A stretch of DNA of 64,000 nucleotides, from the NCBI GenBank assembly GCA_030535235.1, contig JAUNCL010000004.1, positions 1-64,000 of the forward strand. Reading direction: 5' to 3'. Each line of letters begins with the position of its first letter. The first letter of the stretch is position 1. Under the pieces are notes generated by a model. That model saw only the letters and a program-made list of their open reading frames with translations. It had not been told where the DNA came from and did no database searches. Below are positions 52,598 to 60,438 of this stretch, piece by piece. Position numbers and translations under genes: made by a program. This stretch comes from Bacillota bacterium (GTDB taxonomy: Bacteria > Bacillota > Clostridia > Oscillospirales > Oscillospiraceae).

Positions 52598-55066
52598 TTA
52601 CTGCTTCGTGATGAACTGGGCGGCGGCTTTCAGCATCATGCGCTTGGTGCCCACGTTGTCGAAGGCCACCTCCACCAGGGCGTCCCCCCCCATGGGCTGG
52701 ATGGACAGGACCATACCACTGCCGAAGGCGGTGTGGCGGATCATGTCGCCCTTGCGGAGCTGGGGCAGGGCCGCCGCCTTGGGGGCGGGCTTCCGATAGG
52801 CCGCCGTCCCCGCACTGGTGCCGCTGGGCCGGGGACGGGACTGGGCCGGTGCCTGGACGGGCCGATGGGTCTCCACAGTGCGGATCTGGGAAAAGCCCCC
52901 TTCTCCGCCCCAATCGTCCCGAAAGAACTCCCGCTGGGGCTGGGGACGCTGGCGGCCGCTGAACTGAACCAGCTCCTCGGGGATCTCCTTCACGAACCGG
53001 GAGGGCAGGTTGGCGGAGGTCCGGCCGAAGAGCATCCGCTGGGCAGCGCAGGTGAGATAGAGCTTCTCCTTGGCCCGGGTCAGGGCCACATAGCACAGGC
53101 GGCGCTCCTCCTCCAGCTCCTCCTCCTCGCCGATGGAGCGGAAGCCGGGGAAGACCCCCTCCTCCATGCCCACGGTGAAGACCACGGGGAACTCCAGGCC
53201 CTTGGCGGCGTGCATGGTCATGAGGGTAACGCAGTTGTCCGCCTCCTCCACGCTGTCCAGGTCGGTGTACAGGGCCACCTCGTCCAGGAAGCCCCCCAAG
53301 GTGGGTTCCTCGGCGTTTTCCAGATAACCGCTGATGGAGGAGGACAGCTCGTGGATGTTTTCCAGCCGGGACTTGCTCTCGTTGTCCTTCTTGGCGGTGA
53401 GCATCTCCTCATACCCGCTCTCCTTTACCAGGGTCTCGTAGAGCTCGGGCAGGGGGACCTCCTCGGTGAGACGCTGCATGGTCTGGATAAGGTCTACGAA
53501 TTTTTGGAACTTGGGGGCGGCCTTTCGCAGGTCGGTCCACCGGGAGGCGTTGGACAGGACCTCCCAAAGGCTCAGGTCCTCCCGGGCGGCAATTTCCCGG
53601 GCAGTCTCCATGGTCCTGGCGCCGATGCCCCGGGGCGGGTTGTTCACCACCCGTAGCAGTCGGAGGTCGTCGCTGGGGTTGTGGATGACGCAGAGGTAGG
53701 ACAGCATGTCCTTGATCTCCGCCCGCTCGAAGAAGCGGAAGCCACCCACCACCCGGTAGGGGATGCTGTTGCTCTTGAGGGCCATTTCCACCTGGTTGGA
53801 CAGGGCGTTCATGCGGTAGAGGACGGCGCAGTCCTTCCACTGTCTGCCCTCCCCGTAGGCCCGGAGGAGCTGGGAGGCGATGTACATGCCCTCGTCCCGC
53901 TCGTTGGCGGCGGTGTAGCACTGGACCTTGTCTCCCTCCCCGTGGTCGGTCCAGAGGTTCTTGCCCTTACGGCCCCGGTTATTGCGGATGACAGCGTTGG
54001 CAGCCTCCAGAATATTGCCGGTGGAGCGATAATTCTGCTCCAGCCGGATGACCCGGGCGTTCTGGTACTCATTCTCAAAGGAGAGAATGTTCTCAATGGT
54101 AGCCCCCCGGAAGCGGTAGATGGACTGGTCGTCATCACCCACCACGCAGATGTTCTTCCGTCCCCCGGCCAGGAGGGCGGCCAGCAGGTACTGGAGGTGG
54201 TTGGTGTCCTGGTATTCGTCGATGAGAACATAGCGGAACTTCCGCTGGTAGTACTCCCGCACGTCGGCGTATTGCTGAAGAAGGCGGACGGTGTGGAAGA
54301 TGATATCGTCAAAGTCCAACGCCCCCGCCGCCCAGAGCTTTTTCTGATAGGACAGGTAGACATTGGCGATTTTTTGCAGGCGGAAGTCCCCCTTGGCCTT
54401 GCACTGTTCCATGTACTCCGGGGCCAGGAGCATCTCGTCCTTGGCCCGGGAGATATAGCCCAGGATGGAGCGGGGCGGGAAGGACTTGTCGTCCATGTTC
54501 AGCTCCTTCAGGCACTCCTTGACGACCCGGAGGGAGTCATCGGTATCGTAGATGGTGAAGGAGGAGGGAAAGCCCAGCTTCTCGATGTCCCGGCGGAGGA
54601 TGCGCACGCAGGCCGAGTGGAAGGTGGCCGCCCAGATGTCGTTGGCCTCGGGACCGATGGACTTTTCCAGCCGTTCCTTCAGCTCCCCGGCGGCCTTGTT
54701 GGTAAAGGTGATGGCAATGACCTGCCAGGGCATGGCGGGCTCCAGGGCGCAGAGGAGTCTGGCCCGGCTCTTGTCCTGCTGGGTGGGGTTCGGGTTTTCG
54801 GCATATTGGGCCAGGAACTGGAGGTCAGCGTCGGTCACATAGTCCGGAACCTCCCGGCTGTCGGACCCTTTGCCATATCGCAGCAGATTGGCGATGCGGT
54901 GGATGAGCACTGTGGTCTTGCCACTGCCGGCGCCGGCCAGCAGGAGGAGGGGGCCCTCCGTGGCCAGGACGCCTTCCAGCTGGCGGGGGTTCAGATTGCC
55001 GAACTCCCCGGCGATCACGCGGCGGCGAAGGGCCGCGAAGGTAGTCTGGTTCTCTTGAGAAAGCAT
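52598..55066 (-). CDS. pcrA: UvrD/PcrA-type DNA helicase
   Basis: An 822-residue superfamily 1 helicase (3'-5') for repair and replication restart. It has motif I LAGAGSGKTTVLIHR, Ia ITFTNKAAGEL, II DEYQDTNHLQYL, III VVGDDDQSIYRFRGA, IV LEQNYRST, V TMHAAKGLEFPVVF and VI VALTRAKEKLYL. The C-terminal tail ends with a PcrA-like Tudor segment (KGDMIRHTAFGSGMVL). The ATG at 55066 is chosen; 12 upstream codons lack conservation. Confidence 0.94.
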   Translation of the reverse strand: MLSQENQTTFAALRRRVIAGEFGNLNPRQLEGVLATEGPLLLLAGAGSGKTTVLIHRIANLLRYGKGSDSREVPDYVTDADLQFLAQYAENPNPTQQDKSRARLLCALEPAMPWQVIAITFTNKAAGELKERLEKSIGPEANDIWAATFHSACVRILRRDIEKLGFPSSFTIYDTDDSLRVVKECLKELNMDDKSFPPRSILGYISRAKDEMLLAPEYMEQCKAKGDFRLQKIANVYLSYQKKLWAAGALDFDDIIFHTVRLLQQYADVREYYQRKFRYVLIDEYQDTNHLQYLLAALLAGGRKNICVVGDDDQSIYRFRGATIENILSFENEYQNARVIRLEQNYRSTGNILEAANAVIRNNRGRKGKNLWTDHGEGDKVQCYTAANERDEGMYIASQLLRAYGEGRQWKDCAVLYRMNALSNQVEMALKSNSIPYRVVGGFRFFERAEIKDMLSYLCVIHNPSDDLRLLRVVNNPPRGIGARTMETAREIAAREDLSLWEVLSNASRWTDLRKAAPKFQKFVDLIQTMQRLTEEVPLPELYETLVKESGYEEMLTAKKDNESKSRLENIHELSSSISGYLENAEEPTLGGFLDEVALYTDLDSVEEADNCVTLMTMHAAKGLEFPVVFTVGMEEGVFPGFRSIGEEEELEEERRLCYVALTRAKEKLYLTCAAQRMLFGRTSANLPSRFVKEIPEELVQFSGRQRPQPQREFFRDDWGGEGGFSQIRTVETHRPVQAPAQSRPRPSGTSAGTAAYRKPAPKAAALPQLRKGDMIRHTAFGSGMVLSIQPMGGDALVEVAFDNVGTKRMMLKAAAQFITKQ

Positions 55067-55156
55067 ATAGTCACCGTGTCTTTCTTTACAGTCAAAATTC
55101 AACGGGCATCATTTTACCGCAAACGGGAAGGATTTACAACCGGGGGCGGCAAAAAA

Positions 55157-55188
55157 AGACCTCGGGACGGTGTTTCGTCTCGAGGTCT
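55157..55188 (-). terminator. Terminator of the EFR1 ferredoxin gene
   Basis: AGACCTCG-x-GACG hairpin partner at both arms, with a T7 tract on the minus strand. Confidence 0.85.
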
Positions 55189-55195
55189 CTCCCAT

Positions 55196-55951
55196 TCATC
55201 CTTTGTATTTCGGGCAACGGTACCGGGGCTTTCCCTTGCTCTTGCGGCCGTACTCGATGGCCTCCTTGGGGCACCCGCAGATGCAGGCCATGCAGTGGGT
55301 GCATTCCTTGCCCCAAAGGGGGTCCTTCCCGTCCATGGCGATGTTGTTCAGGGGGCAGAGTTTTTCACACAGGCCGCAGCCGTCGCAGGCCTCGGTGGCC
55401 CGGAAGGCCTTGGCCTTGATAGCCATGGCATAAAAAATCCCATTCACAAAACCGCTCTTCATCCGGTCCAGGGGGCCGGACCGACGCGCCGGGAAAGGCT
55501 TTTCCGCCAGGATGATCTTCGCCCCTTCCTCCAGGACGGGATGGGCCTGCCGGATGATCTCTGCCGCTTCGGTCTCATTGGGCACCGGGAACATGGCGAC
55601 GTAGTTTTCCGGCATCACCACCTCCAGGACCCCCTGGTAGGACATCCCCTTCACCCGGCACAGCTCGGCCAGGGTCTTCTCCGGTTTCCCGATGTCCTGG
55701 CCGCAGGTCATGACAAAGTAGACCTTTCGGTTTCCCGAAAAGATGCCGTTTCGGATGTAGGACTCAAAGACCCGGGGGAGCTGCCAGGCATAGGTGGGCG
55801 ACACGAAGACCCAGGGCTTTTCGGAGGAAAGGTCTGCCTTCTCCCTCGCCTTGATCCCCCGGCCAGCGTCCACTGCCTCGTCTCCCAGCCGGTCCGCCAA
55901 CAGCTCCGCTGCGTATCGGCTGTTGCCGGTACCGGAAAAATAAATAATCAT
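55196..55951 (-). CDS. EFR1-type flavodoxin-ferredoxin protein
   Basis: 251 residues. The N-terminal flavodoxin-like FMN domain begins MIIYFSGTGNSRYAAE and the C-terminus has two [4Fe-4S] motifs (CDGCGLCEKLCP near 190, CTHCMACICGCP near 220). The domain order matches the EFR1 family of electron-transfer proteins common in anaerobic Firmicutes; partners are unknown. The MutT gene lies 12 bases upstream. Confidence 0.9.
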   Translation of the reverse strand: MIIYFSGTGNSRYAAELLADRLGDEAVDAGRGIKAREKADLSSEKPWVFVSPTYAWQLPRVFESYIRNGIFSGNRKVYFVMTCGQDIGKPEKTLAELCRVKGMSYQGVLEVVMPENYVAMFPVPNETEAAEIIRQAHPVLEEGAKIILAEKPFPARRSGPLDRMKSGFVNGIFYAMAIKAKAFRATEACDGCGLCEKLCPLNNIAMDGKDPLWGKECTHCMACICGCPKEAIEYGRKSKGKPRYRCPKYKG

Positions 55952-55963
55952 GGTAATTCCTCC

Positions 55964-56368
55964 TTATTGGGACGGCTCCGCCTGCCGGTCATAGGTCCGG
56001 AGGCGGGCCAGGATCTCTTCATCCGCAGGACAGAAGGGCAGCTCGTCCATCTCCCGTACCGTCACCCAGCGTATGTCGTTGTGCTCCAGCTTTTGGGGCT
56101 CCCCCGTCTCGATCTCCCCGTGAAAGACCGTCAGGCGAATGGTCAGATCCGGGTAGGTGTGGACCACTTCCAGGAAAGGCTGTCCCACCCGCAGGTCGAT
56201 CCCCAGCTCCTCCCGGCACTCCCGCCGCAGAGCTTCCTCCTTGGTCTCCCCCGGTTCCACCTTTCCGCCTACAAACTCCCACAGCAGGCCCCGGGCCTTG
56301 TGGGCAGGCCGCTGGCAGGCCAGGAAACGATCTCCCCGCCAGATCAGGGCGGCAACTACTTCGGTCAT
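55964..56368 (-). CDS. MutT-type Nudix hydrolase
   Basis: 134 residues with the full Nudix box (GGKVEPGETKEEALRREC, REELGI) and a MutT-like start (VVAALIWRGDRFLACQRP). It hydrolyses oxidised nucleotides such as 8-oxo-dGTP, or CTP-type pyrimidines in close relatives. GGAGGAG precedes the ATG. Confidence 0.93.
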   Translation of the reverse strand: MTEVVAALIWRGDRFLACQRPAHKARGLLWEFVGGKVEPGETKEEALRRECREELGIDLRVGQPFLEVVHTYPDLTIRLTVFHGEIETGEPQKLEHNDIRWVTVREMDELPFCPADEEILARLRTYDRQAEPSQ

Positions 56369-56383
56369 GGGGACTCCTCCTCG

Positions 56384-57316
56384 TCAGTTCCGGTAAGAGG
56401 TCAGCAGGCGCAGGTTTTTCTGGTCCAGGCTGGAGAAATTCAGCCCACTGGCATCCCGGGTGACCCCGTGGTACCAGGGCTGTCCCTCAAACATATACTG
56501 AAGGCTGTCGGTCTCAAAAATATAACCGTTCTTGGCATAGATGGTGTTAATGAGAAGCTGAATGTCGTAGTCCGAAAGGTTTCTCACATAGCCGGCGGTG
56601 AGCTCACTGTCCACCGCCCGGCGGGTCCACATCCAGCCCAACCCGGAGATATTTTCGGATTTGCCGTCCCGATAGCTCACCAGCAGGTTCAGATTGCTCC
56701 GGTCCACCGAGGACATCTGCAGCCGGGAGGCGTCGTTGGACACAGGCACATACCAGGGCATGCGGCTGAAATAATTCTGGATCTCCGCGGTGCGGAAGAC
56801 ATACCCATTCTTGGCATAGATCTGGTTGATGATAAACTGGATCTGCTCTCCGTCCATGCCGGCCACTTCGGTCTCAGACAGATAATAGGTGGGGTAGACG
56901 GAGGCCGCGTTGGTCTCCTCCACGTAGCCCACAGTCTGAGAGGCCGACTGGGTCCAGGAATCCCTGTCCTCCCCGGTCTCCCCCGGTCCCACGATGACCT
57001 CCACATGGCAGGAGACGTCACTGTAGGCCTTGGAGGCCACGGTAATGGTGCAGGACCCGGCTCCCGTGGCGGAGACCTTTCCGCTCTCGTCCACAACGGC
57101 CACCTCCCGGTTGCTGCTGGCCCAGAGCAGGTCCCGCTTTTCCACATCAGAGGGGGTCAAAACCACCTGGATGTTCTCCGTGCCGCCCTCGGTGAGGTTT
57201 ATGGTCTCAGGATAGGCCGCGATGGATTCCAGGGCGGTCGTGCCGCTGCCGGTATCCGCACTACATCCTGCCAGCAAAAGAAGAGCTGCCGCGGCAAGGA
57301 AGATACGCTTTTTCAT
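56384..57316 (-). CDS. Lipoprotein with Ig-like and two YARHG domains
   Basis: 310 residues. A lipobox (LLLLAGC, Cys18) anchors it outside the membrane. A BIG2-like domain (ETINLTEGG to TITVASKAYSDV) covers about residues 35-105. Two YARHG-type repeats follow: INQIYAKNGYVF (about 165) and INTIYAKNGYIF (about 255), each ended by a W-Y motif. YARHG domains are extracellular and of uncertain function. The duplication inside the gene is clear by eye. Confidence 0.88.
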   Translation of the reverse strand: MKKRIFLAAAALLLLAGCSADTGSGTTALESIAAYPETINLTEGGTENIQVVLTPSDVEKRDLLWASSNREVAVVDESGKVSATGAGSCTITVASKAYSDVSCHVEVIVGPGETGEDRDSWTQSASQTVGYVEETNAASVYPTYYLSETEVAGMDGEQIQFIINQIYAKNGYVFRTAEIQNYFSRMPWYVPVSNDASRLQMSSVDRSNLNLLVSYRDGKSENISGLGWMWTRRAVDSELTAGYVRNLSDYDIQLLINTIYAKNGYIFETDSLQYMFEGQPWYHGVTRDASGLNFSSLDQKNLRLLTSYRN

Positions 57317-57404
57317 AGGCTATTCCTCCTAATCTCGATCTGTTTTTCCAATGATGGCATTATACTGCATTTTGCATATCAATGCAAGAAAAGCAAAAAA
57401 GGAA

Positions 57405-58109
57405 TCATTTTATCGCAAATTGCTGCCCATGATAGAGAACCGGATGAATTTTGTCCCGATATCCCTCACTGCGGGGATCGGACATCAGCTTTTTGGTGAT
57501 CCAGAAGGCCTCCCAGCTGTGCATGGGAAAGGCATTGCGGATCGCCACATGGTTCATGATCCAGTCGAACCCCAGCCAATAGTCCCCCTCCTGCCGGGGG
57601 TCCAGCACCAGAAAGGCCACGTCGATGGTTTGATCCTCCAGCTTTCTGATTTCCCGCTTAAAATCCCGTTCCATCTCTCGGTTCCACTGGTCGGGTTCCC
57701 CCTCCCAGTGCCACCACTGGAGGTCCCCCGCATGAAAGAGGGTCTTTCCCTCCGCCTCCACCAGAAAGGCCACGCCGGAATCCGTGGAGTGGAGGGTGGT
57801 GATGTGCAGCCCCTCCAGGGTCAGCTCTCTGCCGCCGCCCAGCCGGAACACCCGCTCCTCGTCGATGCCCAGAGCGGCCTTCCGCTTGGCAGAGAGACGG
57901 ATGCAGCTGCCCAGGATATACCAGGTGTTCTCCATCCCCAGTGTGAAGATCTCCGGGGAGTAGTGATCCCCGTGGTGATGGCTGTTGAACACATACAGGG
58001 GCTTGCTCCGGTCAAGCTCCGGCAGATCGCCGCCGTACCAGTCAAACAGGAGGGAGCATCCCTCCAGCTCCACCAGGAAGCAGCTGTGGTATACAAAGGT
58101 AATGTTCAT
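57405..58109 (-). CDS. Metallo-beta-lactamase-fold hydrolase
   Basis: 234 residues of the UlaG-like branch: FVYHSCFLVELEG start, zinc motif NSHHHGDHYS (HxHxDH), HAGDLQWW and a late GFDWIMNHVAIRNAFPMHSW. Substrate unknown. It stands alone; the gap 57317-57404 to the lipoprotein gene is AT-rich and shows no other feature. Confidence 0.85.
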   Translation of the reverse strand: MNITFVYHSCFLVELEGCSLLFDWYGGDLPELDRSKPLYVFNSHHHGDHYSPEIFTLGMENTWYILGSCIRLSAKRKAALGIDEERVFRLGGGRELTLEGLHITTLHSTDSGVAFLVEAEGKTLFHAGDLQWWHWEGEPDQWNREMERDFKREIRKLEDQTIDVAFLVLDPRQEGDYWLGFDWIMNHVAIRNAFPMHSWEAFWITKKLMSDPRSEGYRDKIHPVLYHGQQFAIK

Positions 58110-58188
58110 GGGCGTTTACTCCTTGCAGGGGCACAAAATACTACCGTTTCAGTTTACTGTATCTTCCCGAAAAAGTCAATCGAGAGGG

Positions 58189-58216
58189 ACGCCCGACCCC
58201 GGCGGCGCATAGAGTA
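58189..58216 (+). promoter_or_regulatory. Possible sigma-K-like sporulation promoter
   Basis: AC (58189-58190), 17 bases, CATAGAGTA (58208-58216) fits the mother-cell sigma-K pattern AC-N16/17-CATA-N3-TA. It lies 22 bases before the ATG of the SleC prodomain-like gene. The pattern is short, so a chance match is possible. Confidence 0.4.
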
Positions 58217-58238
58217 CAGGGAAAGGAGGTCGTTTCGT

Positions 58239-58613
58239 ATGCCCTATTCCGGAACCTTAGTCACCCGGGTCTTCACCAGCCGGGGACAGCTCCCCGTCCA
58301 GGACGCCTTTGTCTCGGTGGTCCAGCATGGAGAGGATGGAGACCAGCTTCTGGATGTCCAGTCCAGCAACCGCAGCGGAAACACCGCGCCTATCACCATC
58401 TCCTCCCCCTCCCCCCAGAGCAGCCAGAGCCCCGGCGACAGCACCCCCTTCGCCCTGTGCGATGTCTGGGTGGAGCGCCAGGGATTCCGGCTGATGGTGG
58501 TCAAAAACGTGCAGATCTTCCCTGACATCATCAGCGTCCAGGATCTGCCGCTGATCCCTCAGGTTAGCGGCGAAAGCACGGACATCGTGGTCATCACCCC
58601 CCAGGATCTGTAA
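58239..58613 (+). CDS. SleC prodomain-like protein, separate gene
   Basis: 124 residues resembling the N-terminal pre-pro region of clostridial SleC, the spore cortex-lytic enzyme: a carboxypeptidase-regulatory-like beta sandwich (TLVTRVFTSRGQLPVQDAFV; NRSGNTAPITISSP) ending in VQIFPDIISVQDLPLIP. In SleC this part keeps the enzyme inactive until Csp proteases cut it. Here it has its own GGAAAGGAGG site and a TAA, and the mature part is the next gene. No signal peptide, as in SleC. Confidence 0.7.
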   Translation: MPYSGTLVTRVFTSRGQLPVQDAFVSVVQHGEDGDQLLDVQSSNRSGNTAPITISSPSPQSSQSPGDSTPFALCDVWVERQGFRLMVVKNVQIFPDIISVQDLPLIPQVSGESTDIVVITPQDL

Positions 58614-58627
58614 CGGAGGAACTGCCT

Positions 58628-59839
58628 ATGCCAATTTCTGTCGTACCATACATCCCCACCTACATCACCGTTCATCTGGGGACCCCCAGCAGCAATGCGG
58701 AGAACGTCACCGTCCCCTTCATTGATTACATCAAAAACGTGGCCTCCAGCGAAATCTACCCCACCTGGCACTACTCCTCCCTGCGGGCCAATATCCTGGC
58801 TCAGGTCTCCTTCGCCCTGAACCGTGTGTACACGGAGTTCTACCCCAGCCAGGGATATGACTTCAACATCACCTCCACCACCGCCTTCGACCAGCGGTTC
58901 ATCAAGGACCGGACCATCTTCGACAGTGTCAGCCAGCTGGTGGATGAACTCTTTGACGACTACATCCGGCGGGAAGGCTATGTGGAGCCCCTGTCCGCCA
59001 AGTTCTGCAACGGCACCACAACCCAGTGCGATGGGCTCTCCCAGTGGGGCAGCGAGTATCTGGCCCAGGAGGGCACCAACTCCATGGACATTCTCCGCAC
59101 CTATTACGGGGATGACATCGAGTTGGTGGTCAACGCCCCCATCCAGAACATCCAATACTCCTATCCCGGCGCCGCCATGCGGCGTGGGGACCGCAGCCCC
59201 GACATCCGCATCGCCCAGTTCATGCTCAACCGCATCTCCCAGGCCTACCCGGCCATTCCCAAGATTCCCATTGTGGATGGATTCTTCGGGCCCCAGACCG
59301 AGGCCGCCGTCCGTCAGTTCCAAAAAATTTTCAACCTGACCAGCGACGGCATCATCGGCAAGGGGACCTGGTACACCATGGTCCAGCTCTACAGCGGGCT
59401 CCTCCGGCTGTCCGAGCTGGTCAGCGAGGGGCAGCCTCTGAGCCAACTGAACTTTGACTACGAGGAGTTCCTGTCCTACGGCCAGCAGAGCCAGCGGGTG
59501 GCCTTTTTGCAGTACCTCCTCTCCATCCTCTCTCAGTTCTACACCAACATCCCCTTCGTGACCATCGACGGCGTCTACGGCCCCGCCACCAGGCAGGCCG
59601 TCATGGCTCTCCAGCGGGATGCCGGCCTGCCCCAGACGGGCTCTGTCAGCGAGGCCACCTGGGACGCCATCGTGGAGCGGTTTCTCAGCATCGACCGGAC
59701 CGTGCTGGCCTCCGCCGGGCTCACCCCCTTCACAAGCTCCCTGTCCGGAGAGCTGACCCCGGAGCAGATTCAGGAATCCCTCACCCTCCATCCCGACCAG
59801 TTTCCCGGGCGCAGCCTGGAATACGGTCAGACCGATTGA
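58628..59839 (+). CDS. SleC-like spore cortex-lytic enzyme, mature part
   Basis: 403 residues. Residues about 1-165 match the SpoIID-type lytic transglycosylase domain of SleC (VPFIDYIKNVASSEIYPTW, RANILAQVSFALNRVYTEF, GYDFNITSTTAFDQ, LSQWGS). Two peptidoglycan-binding domains follow: DGFFGPQTEAAVRQFQ (about 220) and DGVYGPATRQAVMALQ (about 320). It should degrade spore cortex at germination. Starts 14 bases after the prodomain stop, with GGAGG. SleC has one peptidoglycan-binding domain; this protein has two. Confidence 0.85.
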   Translation: MPISVVPYIPTYITVHLGTPSSNAENVTVPFIDYIKNVASSEIYPTWHYSSLRANILAQVSFALNRVYTEFYPSQGYDFNITSTTAFDQRFIKDRTIFDSVSQLVDELFDDYIRREGYVEPLSAKFCNGTTTQCDGLSQWGSEYLAQEGTNSMDILRTYYGDDIELVVNAPIQNIQYSYPGAAMRRGDRSPDIRIAQFMLNRISQAYPAIPKIPIVDGFFGPQTEAAVRQFQKIFNLTSDGIIGKGTWYTMVQLYSGLLRLSELVSEGQPLSQLNFDYEEFLSYGQQSQRVAFLQYLLSILSQFYTNIPFVTIDGVYGPATRQAVMALQRDAGLPQTGSVSEATWDAIVERFLSIDRTVLASAGLTPFTSSLSGELTPEQIQESLTLHPDQFPGRSLEYGQTD

Positions 59840-59857
59840 GAAAGGAGCCCGCCGACT

Positions 59858-60388
59858 ATGAACCAGCACACGCCAACCAGCGGAACACCGGTGCGCCGTC
59901 TCCAGGAAATGCTGCGCACCCTGGCCCATGTCCACCGGGAGATCCCCTTTCTCCTCCCCAACGGGACCTTCGGGGAGGGAACCCTGGAGGGGGTCATGGT
60001 CTTTCAGCGCCTCATGGGCCTGCCCGTCACCGGAACGGTAGACCAGACCACCTGGGACGCCGTCACAGAGGAGTACGACCGGGTGAACCATCAGATTTCC
60101 GCTCCCCGGACCGCCAACCTCTTCCCCCACAATCCCGCCGTCATTCAGCCGGGTCAGTCCTCCCCCCTGCTCTACCCTATTCAAGGGATGCTTCTGGCCC
60201 TGTCCGACGTCTTTGCCCCCGTGCAGGCCGTTCAGCCCTCGGGGACCCTGGACTGCGGCACCGCCGACAACCTCCGGTGGCTCCAGCGCTGCGGCCATCA
60301 GGAGGAGACCGGTGCCTTGGACCGGGAGACCTGGGAGCTGCTCTCCCGGGTGTATGAGACCTTCGTGGCCCGCCAGCCCCGGGTGTGA
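59858..60388 (+). CDS. Peptidoglycan-binding domain protein
   Basis: 176 residues with one clear peptidoglycan-binding domain (GTFGEGTLEGVMVFQRLMGL, TVDQTTWDAV; about 35-75) and a second, degraded one (GTLDCGTADNLRWLQRC; about 130-165). No signal peptide and no catalytic domain. AAAGGAG precedes the ATG. Third gene of the SleC-like operon; it may target or organise the lytic enzyme in the cortex. Confidence 0.8.
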   Translation: MNQHTPTSGTPVRRLQEMLRTLAHVHREIPFLLPNGTFGEGTLEGVMVFQRLMGLPVTGTVDQTTWDAVTEEYDRVNHQISAPRTANLFPHNPAVIQPGQSSPLLYPIQGMLLALSDVFAPVQAVQPSGTLDCGTADNLRWLQRCGHQEETGALDRETWELLSRVYETFVARQPRV

Positions 60389-60398
60389 CAGATGCAAA

Positions 60399-60428
60399 GC
60401 CGCCCGGACCTCTCTCGGTCCGGGCGGC
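60399..60428. terminator. Terminator between spore operon and transpeptidase gene
   Basis: GCCGCCCGGACC / GGTCCGGGCGGC, 6-base loop, between convergent genes; followed by TCTTCTTT on the plus strand. Confidence 0.85.
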
Positions 60429-60438
60429 GCGATCTTCT

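Noticed and set aside
53681..57499. Plus-strand open frame of 1272 codons crossing the helicase, EFR1, MutT and YARHG genes
   Set aside because: It spans four recognisable genes on the other strand and their intergenic gaps, and shows no protein-like pattern.
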